This document shows, in pieces, positions 8,586 to 17,842 of a DNA stretch of 64,000 nucleotides (position 1 is its first letter; the number at the start of each line of letters is the position of its first letter). Below the pieces are notes generated by a model, which saw only the letters and a list, made by a program, of their open reading frames with translations, had not been told where the DNA came from and did not search any database. Made by a program: the position numbers and the translations under genes. Origin of the DNA: Paenibacillus sp. SC116 (lineage in GTDB: Bacteria; Bacillota; Bacilli; Paenibacillales; Paenibacillaceae); contig NZ_JANIOF010000001.1 in the NCBI RefSeq assembly GCF_024733555.1, positions 1,138,758 through 1,202,757 of the forward strand, in the 5' to 3' direction.

Positions 8586-8951
8586 TTACGATCCCTCCAC
8601 AATTTGACGTCCCCATATTAATAAAGCAACTAATAAAGCAACAAATAAAAAAAACAAAATATTATAAAACCACTTCGACAATCGTCCAGAGCTTGATGGA
8701 TACAGCGCACTGCGTGGAGGAAGTGTTCGATCTTCTTCTTCCCTCGCTGCGATTAACTCATGCATAGCTTCCGAAGGTAAACCTTCATGTGTAGTCTCCT
8801 CCACATGAACATGTTCTGTATTGCTTTTCTTAAGCAGCTTTAGTGCTTTTAATGCTTGGCTGCTGCTGTGTTCTGACTTCATCCCATACGTCCTACGTCT
8901 CTGAGGGGTTGGTTCCATATCTGTTCTATAACGTTGTTCTTGCTCGGTCAT
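8586..8951 (-). CDS. Hypothetical tail-anchored protein
   Basis: 121 residues. Seen: a charged, Q/R/E-rich N-terminal 90 residues followed by one transmembrane segment at about 92-113 and a short C-terminal end, i.e. a tail-anchor topology. Start overlaps the stop of the CPBP gene by four nt (ATGA type), and its stop is three nt before ypbG, so the three are translationally coupled. Occupies the ypbE/ypbF position of B. subtilis but I see no LysM or other known domain. Confidence 0.7.
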   Translation of the reverse strand: MTEQEQRYRTDMEPTPQRRRTYGMKSEHSSSQALKALKLLKKSNTEHVHVEETTHEGLPSEAMHELIAAREEEDRTLPPRSALYPSSSGRLSKWFYNILFFLFVALLVALLIWGRQIVEGS

Positions 8952-9538
8952 GCTTCCCTCCGATAACGCAATATTAATCCCATAACAAAATCAATTACAA
9001 AATGCGCCATAATCGGCGCCCACAACGATCCCGTCCATTCATACATAAGTCCCATCGCATATCTAATACTAAACACAAGAGCGGTAGGAACCCAATGTTT
9101 CAAATAACGAACATGTATAGCCGCAAATAAAATACTCGTCCAATAAGGTCCTATCGCGAATTGAATCGCACCGCGAAACAGCAGTTCCTCACAAATACTG
9201 ACGATTAGAGCTATAATAAATATATGCCAGACTGGTCGATCGCGGAACAGTCTCTCATTTACACCTCCATCATCGGTAACATCATCTGGAACGAATCTGG
9301 AGATTAGCAAGTCAACGATAATAACAATTGCCGCTAAGCCGATTCCCCACAACCACGGCTGTGCGTTACTCGGGAACAGCAGCAGTTCAAATGGATTGCG
9401 CTGTTGAAACCATATCCACACAACCCCAATGATAAGCGTAATCGCTTGAGTCAAATATAAATTCAACAGTAACGTTCGATCATCCAATTCGCTAATTCGT
9501 GCTTGCTGTTCTTTGAACGCTTTCCACTTTTGCTTCAT
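8948..9538 (-). CDS. CPBP family intramembrane glutamic-type protease, YpbD-like
   Basis: 196-residue integral membrane protein. Seen: EELLFR (E117, E118, R122), H142 in a FAAIH motif and H179 in MAHFVID, the four conserved CPBP/Abi positions. Family members process prenylated or other membrane proteins; the substrate here is unknown. First gene of the ypbD-x-ypbG unit; the region upstream (9539-9683) is shared with the divergent serA promoter. Confidence 0.88.
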   Translation of the reverse strand: MKQKWKAFKEQQARISELDDRTLLLNLYLTQAITLIIGVVWIWFQQRNPFELLLFPSNAQPWLWGIGLAAIVIIVDLLISRFVPDDVTDDGGVNERLFRDRPVWHIFIIALIVSICEELLFRGAIQFAIGPYWTSILFAAIHVRYLKHWVPTALVFSIRYAMGLMYEWTGSLWAPIMAHFVIDFVMGLILRYRREA

Positions 9539-9683
9539 TCCATCCCTACTGTTCTATGTAGCTTATGGCTATTCTTGTCGATAATAAACCATAAATGTAT
9601 CATATCAAATACAAGAATACTCGTACAACTACAGGAATTAGGAAGTGAACTGACAACTTCTGCGAATTTGGCAATTGTTATGA

Positions 9684-9712
9684 TTGACACGATTTATGAA
9701 CCGTGTTAAAGT
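9684..9712 (+). promoter_or_regulatory. Sigma-A promoter of serA
   Basis: TTGACA at 9684-9689, 17-nt spacer, TAAAGT at 9707-9712. It would start transcription about 15-20 nt before stem I of the T-box. Confidence 0.65.
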
Positions 9713-9734
9713 TAGAAAAAATTTCATGTTCGTA

Positions 9735-10020
9735 AAGTACGTTGAAGGAAAAGAGCAGTTATGAAGCTTACAGAGAGCCGATGGAAGGTGCGAATCGGTG
9801 GTGGATGAACTTGCTCCAGCATTCCTGAGTAGTTGGGCTGAAACTTTCTATTTCTATTGAGAACTAGTAGGTCCAATCGGCTAGAATCCGTTACCATTCT
9901 CATCTCTCTTAGAGATGCCAAGGTTGACCGTGCGAACGGACAACGAACTAGGGTGGCACCACGATCTAAACTCTCGTCCCTTACTACGGAAGTAGTATGT
10001 GGATGAGAGTTTTTTTATAT
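9735..10020 (+). promoter_or_regulatory. T-box leader sensing tRNA-Ser, upstream of serA
   Basis: Transcription attenuator that reads through when uncharged tRNA is bound. Seen: stem I base GGAA/TTCC; specifier AGC (Ser) at 9818-9820, directly before the conserved A and the TTCCTGAG lower-stem motif; T-box core AGGGTGGCACC at 9950-9960; terminator hairpin AACTCTCGTCC/GGATGAGAG with seven T ending near 10017. The variable T-box base is C, which pairs with a G discriminator, as in bacterial tRNA-Ser. Specifier and discriminator therefore agree on serine, matching the downstream SerA. Confidence 0.92.
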
Positions 10021-10060
10021 TTTCAACGATTATATAGGTACACAAAAGGGAGGAACTACA

Positions 10061-11650
10061 ATGTTTAAAGTATTGGTATCGGATCCGATTAGCGACTTCG
10101 GAATCCAGCAATTAATGGATGCTCCAGATGTACAGGTAGATAAAAATACCGGTTTATCTGAAGATGAACTCGTAGCAATTATTGGGCAATATGATGCACT
10201 GCTCGTTCGCAGCCAAACAAAAGTAACTCCACGCATCATGGAAGCTGGCACAAAATTGCGGGTAATCGGACGCGCTGGTGTCGGCGTGGATAATATTGAT
10301 CTGCAAGCAGCTACACAACGCGGAATTATTGTTATTAACGCTCCAGATGGAAATACAATCACAACTTGTGAACATGCATTCGCGATGATGATGGCGATCG
10401 CAAGACACATTCCTCAAGCGTATGAAAAGACGATTAAAGGAATATGGGATCGCAAGTCTTTCTTGGGCGTTGAACTGCGCAACAAGACGCTAGGTGTACT
10501 AGGAATGGGACGTATCGGCAGCGAAGTGGCCAAGCGGGCAAAAGCATTCGGCATGAACATCATTGGATTTGATCCATTCATGACAGACGAAAGAGCAGAC
10601 AAGCTGGGCATTAAGCTAGGATCTGTAGATGATATTATCCGACAAGCTGATTTCATTACTGTTCATACACCACTTACCCCTGAGACAAAACATATGATTG
10701 CAGGACCTCAGTTTGAAGTAATGAAGCCTGGCATGCGCATTATTAACTGTGCTCGCGGAGGTATTATTGATGAGCTAGCACTAGTTGAAGCTATTGATCG
10801 CGGTATCGTAGCTGGTGCAGCATTTGACGTGTTCGAAGTTGAGCCTCCTGCACCTGATCATCCATTCTTGAGTAATCCAAACATCATTGTAACCCCTCAC
10901 CTAGGCGCATCCACAGTTGAAGCTCAAGAAAATGTCGCGATAGATGTCTCAGAACAAGTAATTTGCATCTTAAGAAATCAACCATTTAAAAATGCGGTCA
11001 ATATGCCTCCAGTTCCAGCAGATGTATTGAACAAAATTCAGCCTTACTTTGATTTGGGTGAAAAGCTCGGAATATTTGTTTCTCAATTGTCTAAAGGTCC
11101 GGTTGTTGAGATTATCGTTAACTATTCTGGTGAATTGGCAGAAGTAGATACTCAACCTTTGACTCGCTATATTGTTAAAGGAGTACTGCAGCAGCATTTA
11201 GGTTCTAATGTTAATGTTGTTAACTCGATGCACTTAGCTAAAGTTCGTGATATTAATATTCTTGTACAAAAGTCTAATGTTGCAAAAGGCTTCACTAACT
11301 TAATTACGGTTACCCTTCGTACGAATGAAGACGAGCGCCTAGTTGCTGGTACCCTTTTGAATGGATATGGTGAGCGAATTGTTCAAATCGATAAATACCC
11401 AGTCGACGTATCACCAGAAGGCCATTTGTTATTGGTGAAACACAATGACAAACCAGGGATGATCGGTTCTGTAGGTACATTGCTAGGCAACAACGATATC
11501 AACATCGCTACGATGCAAGTGGGACGTAAAATTGTCGGTGGATCAGCTATCATGGTATTATCCGTAGATCGCGCTGTTCCAAAAGAAGTTATCGAACAAT
11601 TAAAAACAACACCTCAAATTAATAAAGCAAAAGAAATTGTATTCCAATAA
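10061..11650 (+). CDS. serA: D-3-phosphoglycerate dehydrogenase
   Basis: First step of serine synthesis, oxidising 3-phosphoglycerate with NAD. Seen: NAD-binding GMGRIG at 148-153, the INCARGG substrate motif and catalytic HLGAST region in the dehydrogenase core, an intervening ASB domain (about 320-450) and a C-terminal ACT domain starting LLLVKHNDKPGM, as in B. subtilis and Mycobacterium type SerA. 529 residues. ATG follows GGGAGG. Single gene with own T-box, promoter and terminator, so controlled by serine supply through tRNA charging and probably also by allosteric serine. Confidence 0.97.
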   Translation: MFKVLVSDPISDFGIQQLMDAPDVQVDKNTGLSEDELVAIIGQYDALLVRSQTKVTPRIMEAGTKLRVIGRAGVGVDNIDLQAATQRGIIVINAPDGNTITTCEHAFAMMMAIARHIPQAYEKTIKGIWDRKSFLGVELRNKTLGVLGMGRIGSEVAKRAKAFGMNIIGFDPFMTDERADKLGIKLGSVDDIIRQADFITVHTPLTPETKHMIAGPQFEVMKPGMRIINCARGGIIDELALVEAIDRGIVAGAAFDVFEVEPPAPDHPFLSNPNIIVTPHLGASTVEAQENVAIDVSEQVICILRNQPFKNAVNMPPVPADVLNKIQPYFDLGEKLGIFVSQLSKGPVVEIIVNYSGELAEVDTQPLTRYIVKGVLQQHLGSNVNVVNSMHLAKVRDINILVQKSNVAKGFTNLITVTLRTNEDERLVAGTLLNGYGERIVQIDKYPVDVSPEGHLLLVKHNDKPGMIGSVGTLLGNNDINIATMQVGRKIVGGSAIMVLSVDRAVPKEVIEQLKTTPQINKAKEIVFQ

Positions 11651-11761
11651 TACGAAAATGTGCTGATGATTCTGATAATTAAACTTAGCACTATTTATGT
11701 TTTATTATCTTAACTAGTTTATAATTACCCGCTGTTCCACGAACAACAAGATTTACAACGC

Positions 11762-11797
11762 AAAAATGACGTCTGACTACGGCAGACGTCATTTTTG
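11762..11797 (+). terminator. serA terminator
   Basis: Near-perfect stem AAAAATGACGTCTG/CAGACGTCATTTTT, loop ACTACGG, works in either direction. The 303-nt gap between serA and resE holds this hairpin and the next; nothing else is visible. Confidence 0.85.
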
Positions 11798-11874
11798 CTG
11801 CTTAACCTTTACTTGTCGACAAATCTTATTTCGCAATTCTGTTCCGTTCGTCAACTTTTACTACTTTCATAAAG

Positions 11875-11930
11875 CAAAAAAGAACCTTTACAGCAACAGT
11901 TCAATCGACTATTGCTGTAAAGGTTCTTTC
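11875..11930 (-). terminator. resD-resE terminator
   Basis: Sixteen-bp perfect stem AGAACCTTTACAGCAA with its complement, followed by a T-rich run on the minus strand; 24 nt past the resE stop. Confidence 0.85.
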
Positions 11931-11953
11931 TACTTCAATCTTTGACTTACGTG

Positions 11954-13381
11954 TTAATTAACGCTAACGAACGGTAATGAAATAGAGAATGTCGTTCCCG
12001 CTCCTACCTTGCTGCTCACTTCAATCTTGCCTTGATGCGCCTCAACGATATTTTTGACGATAGCTAGACCCAATCCAGTTCCACCCGTAACTCCACGTGT
12101 ACGAGCTTTATCTGCTTTATAGAACCGTTCAAAAATATAGGATAAATCTTGAGACGGAATCCCCTGCCCATGATCACGAATGTGTATAACAAGCCATTCT
12201 TGTCGCGAATCTACGATTACTTCAGTCTCAACTTGTATCAACTGCTCCGCCTGCGAATGCCGAAATGCGTTATCCAACAAGTTCGTTAATACTTGCTCCA
12301 ATCGATCCTCGTCGGCACTAGCCAATATATATCGCTCAGCTTTAAGCTCAGCTCCTAGTGGAATACCCTGTTCTTTTGCTAATACTGAATACTTCCGCAA
12401 AACACGGTGGATAAGTTCGTTGGCATCTACTTCTGCCCAGTGCATTTGCAAATGTCCCGCTTCCATACGAGCAAGATCCAACAAGTCTTTCACAAGCCGT
12501 CCCATACGAAGGGACTCGTCATGAATGACTTGTACAAGCTCTCGTCTTTCCTCCGGGGAAGTAACGATATCATCCAGTAACGCCTCACTATAGCCTTGAA
12601 GCATCGATAATGGTGTTCTAATCTCATGAGAAATATTAGCGATAAAGTCTTTTCGCATTTTCTCCAAGCGAACTTCTTCTGTCACATTTCGCAGTACAGC
12701 AACAGCGCCTCGAACACCATTAACATTGTGCAAAGGTCCTATTACAACAGACCATACTTCTTGTTTCACATGAATACGTGTCGTTACCTCTACTGCCTGA
12801 CTAATCACTTCATGAAACAATGGACGCAATGGACCTGGCACGGACTGATCGAGCTCATACTCCTCCATCTCGTTCCATTCAAGCGTACTCCATTTTTCAA
12901 GCTGCGCTTGACCTTGAGGATTTGTAGATAGCACGCAACCTACTGCATCGAACGTAATAACTGCATCCGTCATACTGCGCAGTATGCTTGATAGATGTTC
13001 TTTCTCGTGTTGCAAGTCTTGAATGACTAAATCAAGTTCTTCTGCCATATGATTGAATGTCTGCGCGAGTTCACCTATCTCGTCCGTAGAGCGAATAGGT
13101 ACGACTCGCGAAGAATAGTCTCCTTGACGAATCGTTTCTGCAGCCGACTTTAGCAAGCGCATCGGTTGTGTAATCTTGGTGAACAGAAAAAAGGCAAAAA
13201 ATGTTGTTAGCGAAAACCCTACTATTGCCGTATATACAAATAGACGTTTTACATCATTCGGATCCGCAAAATTACTATCTATATACGGAAGAAGATACAC
13301 ACCTAAAAATAGTAGGATCGCAGCAACCAATCCAATGATCGTGATCCAAAGTTTACCAACTACACTTCGCCAAAATTTCAC
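11954..13381 (-). CDS. resE: Sensor histidine kinase ResE
   Basis: Kinase partner of ResD controlling aerobic/anaerobic respiration genes. Seen: TM1 about 11-33, TM2 about 48-68, HAMP about 70-122, PAS about 128-235, HisKA with phospho-acceptor H252 in the ISHEIRTP motif, and HATPase domain with GxGLGLAI. 475 residues, against roughly 590 in B. subtilis: the segment between the two membrane spans is only ~14 residues, so the large extracytoplasmic domain is missing. GTG start at 13379-13381 directly abuts the TAA of resD, with GGAGGT ten nt upstream. Confidence 0.92.
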   Translation of the reverse strand: MKFWRSVVGKLWITIIGLVAAILLFLGVYLLPYIDSNFADPNDVKRLFVYTAIVGFSLTTFFAFFLFTKITQPMRLLKSAAETIRQGDYSSRVVPIRSTDEIGELAQTFNHMAEELDLVIQDLQHEKEHLSSILRSMTDAVITFDAVGCVLSTNPQGQAQLEKWSTLEWNEMEEYELDQSVPGPLRPLFHEVISQAVEVTTRIHVKQEVWSVVIGPLHNVNGVRGAVAVLRNVTEEVRLEKMRKDFIANISHEIRTPLSMLQGYSEALLDDIVTSPEERRELVQVIHDESLRMGRLVKDLLDLARMEAGHLQMHWAEVDANELIHRVLRKYSVLAKEQGIPLGAELKAERYILASADEDRLEQVLTNLLDNAFRHSQAEQLIQVETEVIVDSRQEWLVIHIRDHGQGIPSQDLSYIFERFYKADKARTRGVTGGTGLGLAIVKNIVEAHQGKIEVSSKVGAGTTFSISLPFVSVN

Positions 13382-14098
13382 TTACTTCGGTACCTCCAAT
13401 TTATAGCCGACTCCCCACACGGTTGTAATCATGGTAGCTGCTTCAGGAGATACTTTATTTAATTTCTCACGCAAACGTTTGACATGTGTATCCACTGTAC
13501 GCAAATCACCAAAGAACTCGTAGTTCCAAACATCTTTCAACAGTTCTTCGCGCGAAAATACTTTATCAGGTGAAACCGCCAAGTAATGAAGCAGTTCGTA
13601 CTCTTTGGGAGTCAAGCTGACTTCCTGCCCGCCAGCCGTCACACGATGAGCATCATGTTCAATGATTAAATTAGGGAACACGATATTGTTGCTAGTCTTT
13701 GGATCATTCGTCAAGAAGGCCGTAGCTGAAGAACGGCGAAGTACCGCCTTCACACGATAAATGACTTCGCGAGGACTGAACGGCTTGACCACATAATCGT
13801 CAGCTCCTACTTCAAAGCCCTGCACACGATTCATCTCTTCTCCTTTAGCCGTAAGAATGATGACAGGTGTAGCTTTCACTTGACGAAGTCTTGTACACAC
13901 TTCAATACCATCTATACCTGGGAGCATTAAGTCGAGCAGGATGAGGTCGAAGTCATCATTGACCGCTTTGTTAAGAGCTTCCTCCCCATCTTCTGCCTCA
14001 TCAATTTCGTACCCTTCTTTTTCCAAGTACATTCTCAATAATCGCCGAATTCGTTCCTCATCATCCACGACAAGAATGCGATTTATTTGTTCTGACAT
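13382..14098 (-). CDS. resD: Response regulator ResD (OmpR type)
   Basis: DNA-binding regulator activating respiratory and cytochrome biogenesis genes. Seen: receiver domain with acidic pair D12-D13, phospho-acceptor D56 in the LLDLMLPG motif and conserved Lys in ILTAKG; C-terminal winged helix with the VDTHVKRLREKL recognition helix. 238 residues from the ATG at 14098, which follows GAAAGGGGAG; an upstream extension of ten codons lacks a site. Follows resC as in B. subtilis resABCDE. Confidence 0.95.
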   Translation of the reverse strand: MSEQINRILVVDDEERIRRLLRMYLEKEGYEIDEAEDGEEALNKAVNDDFDLILLDLMLPGIDGIEVCTRLRQVKATPVIILTAKGEEMNRVQGFEVGADDYVVKPFSPREVIYRVKAVLRRSSATAFLTNDPKTSNNIVFPNLIIEHDAHRVTAGGQEVSLTPKEYELLHYLAVSPDKVFSREELLKDVWNYEFFGDLRTVDTHVKRLREKLNKVSPEAATMITTVWGVGYKLEVPK

Positions 14099-14165
14099 GA
14101 CTAACTCCCCTTTCAACACCACTAACAATACGTTCCTCTATATCATACTGCATAATACCTTAGGT

Positions 14166-15419
14166 TTACACCCCTGCATATGAATGAAGTCCGACAATTA
14201 GCAAATTCACACCGACCAATGTAAACATAACAATAATGAAGCCAATAACGACTAACCACGCCGACTTCTCACCATGATAGCCGCGCGATAAACGCAAATG
14301 AAGATAGGCGCTGTAGAACAACCAAGTAATTAATGCCCACACTTCTTTCGGATCCCATGCCCAGAAGCGTCCCCAAGCCTCTTGAGCCCAGATCATTGCA
14401 AAAATAAGTCCACCTAGCGTAAAGACTGGGAAAGCAATAGCGGTTGCCCTATAGCTAATCTCATCTAGATCATCAGCATTCATACCGCGAAGAAGAGGTT
14501 GAAGTGCTCTGGCAATAGGCTTGCGAATAATTAATCGAATGAGTCCATATAACAATAACCCTGACATGAGAGACCAAGTCACCGTATTCATTTTACGCGC
14601 AGTCTTATGACTGTCCATTGCTGCTGGAACTTCCATAAGTGGAAGCTGCATGCCTAAAAACTTCTCATCTCCAACGACCTTACTATTAGAAGCTGCAAAA
14701 ATCGGTGGTAATGTATAAGAAATTGAATCCGGTTTACTATTAATTTGCGTGGTGTTGTCTACCGTTTCAACCACTTCGACCGTACGCTGCAATTCCACTT
14801 CATAACCAGCTGCACGATAGCCGAATACAGCAACGACATATCCTAAAATAATAATGACCGTGAACAAACTGAATTCCAAGGCGATTTGAGATTTACGCTT
14901 CGAGCTATCATCCCAGCGCATCGCATGAACCAAGTACATAATTCCAGCTACGAAACCGACTGCAAAGAACGCTTCACTCGCACCTACCATCGATACGTGC
15001 AAAATAAGCCAAATGGATTTGAGCTGTGGAATTAATGGCTGAACTTCGTTAGGAAACACGGATGCATATCCCATCATTAGAATAGCCAGCGGGACAGCGA
15101 ACAACCCAAGCGCAGCTGAACGATAAATAAAATGCATGACGATATAAGCTGCAATTATCATAATCGCCAAAAATGACATGAATTCGTACATATTACTGAG
15201 TGGAATATGTCCCGAACCTATCCAACGAGTTATAAAATAAGCTAGTTGAGCAACAAACCCTAATACAGTAACGGCAAAAGAAATCGTTCCCCATTTCTTG
15301 AGATGTGCTTCTTGATTTTTTCTGCGTCCTGCTACAGTAAAAACATATAAAATAAGGGCGAAGCAAAAAAGGAAAAAGGAAGTTAAATAGGAGTTCTGGC
15401 TGAACTCTAATATGTTCAT
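14166..15419 (-). CDS. resC: Cytochrome c biogenesis protein ResC (CcsA/CcsB type)
   Basis: Polytopic membrane protein of the system II haem handling and ligation machinery, working with ResB. Seen: about eight to ten membrane spans and the tryptophan-rich haem motif WGRFWAWDPKEVW at 349-361. 417 residues. The start overlaps the resB stop by four nt, indicating translational coupling. Two histidines flanking the motif (for example in HLRLSRGYH and GLHSY) are candidates for haem ligands by analogy with the family. Confidence 0.95.
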   Translation of the reverse strand: MNILEFSQNSYLTSFFLFCFALILYVFTVAGRRKNQEAHLKKWGTISFAVTVLGFVAQLAYFITRWIGSGHIPLSNMYEFMSFLAIMIIAAYIVMHFIYRSAALGLFAVPLAILMMGYASVFPNEVQPLIPQLKSIWLILHVSMVGASEAFFAVGFVAGIMYLVHAMRWDDSSKRKSQIALEFSLFTVIIILGYVVAVFGYRAAGYEVELQRTVEVVETVDNTTQINSKPDSISYTLPPIFAASNSKVVGDEKFLGMQLPLMEVPAAMDSHKTARKMNTVTWSLMSGLLLYGLIRLIIRKPIARALQPLLRGMNADDLDEISYRATAIAFPVFTLGGLIFAMIWAQEAWGRFWAWDPKEVWALITWLFYSAYLHLRLSRGYHGEKSAWLVVIGFIIVMFTLVGVNLLIVGLHSYAGV

Positions 15420-17086
15420 GACTTGTCCCCTCCACGATCAATAGCATTCACATCTACTTCAAGCTCTGTCTCTCGCAGTATGCGAGCCACTTCGTTACGC
15501 ATTCCATACCAATTTTTGTTCGTATGAGCTCCGAGCAACAATTGCTTCCCATTGAACCGCAGCCAAATACGACGATGCTGCCAGTAGAAGCCCATAACCA
15601 AACCAATCATGGATATTCCTGCTCCCACCCAGATATAAGGGAGGGCCTTCTCGATTCTAACGTTCAAGTAGCTTAAAGATTCTTGGATGGTGACATCTGC
15701 CATAGACTGAACGTCGATTTGGATTTTTTTCATAATTTCCTGATTCAGCACATCTTCACGGAAACGCTGCTTGTCTTTTTGCAATGGGAAGTAGAAGTAA
15801 GGCTCACCTGTTTCTTCTAATCCAGGCCCTGTGATCATAAATAAAAATGCTGGTGCGTTAGGATTAGGCGTTTTCGTTATCGGCTTACCATCCTCGCCCA
15901 AGTCAAAATCCATGTACTTCTCACGAAGCTCCAATGTATAAGGGCCGACAATGTACTTTGGCTCCGATTTATTAATTTTCAATTCGAACGAACCGTACAC
16001 TTCGTTTGTCTTCGTATTTTTGAGCACCGGCTTAACAGCGACGAGCTTGGGTGTCAGATCAAAATCATATTGAAATATCATCAAATCTTCATATCTCAGC
16101 GGCTCGTTTACTCTTATATTGTGCTTATGAACCTCCTCTAATTGCGGTTCTGCTAGAGGATCTTCACAATTCGCCACACAACGGTATAAGGTAGCTTGAG
16201 TCTCAAACAATTTAGGAATAACACGACCTTCTTTGGCAAACTCTTCTGGCATTTCATCTAATGTGTAGTATTCAACAGTAAACTTATCATTTTCTAAATA
16301 ATAGGGGGTATTCTCAATCGGACGTGGTTCATTATGCGGAAACGCTGCATAATATTCTAAGTTCCAGCCAGGAATGCTGCGAGCCAATACAGCCAACAAA
16401 AAAACAATTAACCCAATATGGTTAATATAAGGCCCCCAACGACTGAAACGGTTCTTCTCTGCCAGTATTGCACCATCCTGCTCGTATACACGATAGCCTT
16501 TGCGCTTAAGCGCCTTCTGTGCTTTCTGTATCCAATCTTCCTGATTCATAGATTCAGGCAATTGCTGTTCATAAACGATGCGTTGACGACGCAGAAATTG
16601 ATCATGCTTGCGAATTTTTTGCTTATGCAAGGCACGATAAAGTGGTAATACCCGATCCAAGCTACAAATGACCAATGAAGCCCCGATCATAACAAGCAAG
16701 GTTACAAACCACCATGATTCGTATGTATGTGACAAGCCTAGCAAGTAATAAATATGTCCTATCGTGCCGTAGTTTTCTTTGTAGTAAGTCGAGGGATCAA
16801 AGTTGATGAACTGGCTCTCTTGAGGATAAATCGTTCCCAGCGACGCACCAATGAGTGTAATGATTATAATGACAACTGCTATTTTTACAGAAGAGAAAAA
16901 ATTCCACACACGGTCAATCACGCTCGGATTTGCTTTTTGAGACTTTCGGGCAACGCCATCATATCTCATCTCTAAAACGGATGTTTCCCTATCACTTTCA
17001 TGTAAAGGCTTACCACAAGCTTCACACAGTATCGTCTGAGTTGGATTTTGATGCCCGCATTCACATTTCGTATTTTGGAATTCCAA
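15416..17086 (-). CDS. resB: Cytochrome c biogenesis protein ResB (Ccs1) with N-terminal zinc-ribbon-like head
   Basis: Membrane partner of ResC in system II cytochrome c maturation. Seen: four membrane spans (near residues 67-85, 122-145, 215-235 and 500-520) and a large domain between the last two spans predicted outside the membrane. Unusual is the N-terminus: cysteines 8, 10, 21 and 24 in a C-x-C...C-x2-C array followed by GKPL, resembling a cytosolic zinc ribbon. 556 residues, ATG at 17086. The gene is followed by resC with a four-nt overlap and preceded by resA. Confidence 0.93.
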   Translation of the reverse strand: MEFQNTKCECGHQNPTQTILCEACGKPLHESDRETSVLEMRYDGVARKSQKANPSVIDRVWNFFSSVKIAVVIIIITLIGASLGTIYPQESQFINFDPSTYYKENYGTIGHIYYLLGLSHTYESWWFVTLLVMIGASLVICSLDRVLPLYRALHKQKIRKHDQFLRRQRIVYEQQLPESMNQEDWIQKAQKALKRKGYRVYEQDGAILAEKNRFSRWGPYINHIGLIVFLLAVLARSIPGWNLEYYAAFPHNEPRPIENTPYYLENDKFTVEYYTLDEMPEEFAKEGRVIPKLFETQATLYRCVANCEDPLAEPQLEEVHKHNIRVNEPLRYEDLMIFQYDFDLTPKLVAVKPVLKNTKTNEVYGSFELKINKSEPKYIVGPYTLELREKYMDFDLGEDGKPITKTPNPNAPAFLFMITGPGLEETGEPYFYFPLQKDKQRFREDVLNQEIMKKIQIDVQSMADVTIQESLSYLNVRIEKALPYIWVGAGISMIGLVMGFYWQHRRIWLRFNGKQLLLGAHTNKNWYGMRNEVARILRETELEVDVNAIDRGGDKS

Positions 17087-17116
17087 GGATGCAGCCCCCT
17101 TGCGTTATGCACTTGG

Positions 17117-17638
17117 TTAGCTAGTAATTTCCTTTATCTGTGTCTTCAACACAGATTCCTCTACTTCACCTAATATGATATTGTGTACGGTACCATCCGG
17201 CTTAATAAAGAACGTGGTAGGAAGAGGTCGAATGCCGTACGCTTTGGCAGCTGATTTCTTGCTGTCCAGCCAAATTGGGAACGTAATATTCATAGCGTTA
17301 ACATAATTGTTTACGGTAATCGGATCTTCACCATTATTGACAGCTATAATGGAAACTCCTTTGTCTTTCCATTCCTCATGAGCACGTTGAAAGGCCGGCA
17401 TCTCACGCGTACAAGGCTCACACCATGTGCCCCAGAAATTCAGGACAACGGCCTGTCCTTTGAGATTATTAAGCTCTTGCACATCCCCATTCAATTGCTG
17501 AAGCTTTATATTCGGAACCTTACTTCCTATAACAGGGACTGAATCGTTCGCGAATAAAGCTGAACCTATGGCGAATCCGCCAAGAAGTATAATGGCTCCA
17601 AGAATAACCATTTGAAGAGATTTATTTCGTTTCCCCAT
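17117..17638 (-). CDS. resA: Thiol-disulfide oxidoreductase ResA
   Basis: Membrane-anchored thioredoxin-fold protein on the outer face of the membrane, keeps apocytochrome c haem-binding cysteines reduced. Seen: N-terminal signal anchor (residues 9-30), CEPC active site at 73-76 within WGTWCEPC, and the cis-proline loop PLPTTFF near 145. 173 residues, like B. subtilis ResA. First gene of resABCDE. Confidence 0.95.
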   Translation of the reverse strand: MGKRNKSLQMVILGAIILLGGFAIGSALFANDSVPVIGSKVPNIKLQQLNGDVQELNNLKGQAVVLNFWGTWCEPCTREMPAFQRAHEEWKDKGVSIIAVNNGEDPITVNNYVNAMNITFPIWLDSKKSAAKAYGIRPLPTTFFIKPDGTVHNIILGEVEESVLKTQIKEITS

Positions 17639-17842
17639 CTTAATTCGCCCTTTCTATGACAATTTTCACAATTAGGCGGCGCATTTCAAACAATTTGATT
17701 ACACCGAACACGTCCATTATAATCCATATAGGCAAGGACACATCTTCCTTTTTATGAAATTTATGTGTCATAGAAGGGCGACACAGTTGTTATATGCTGT
17801 TAGATGCCACAAATCCTTCACGCATCTTGTAACGCTACAATG

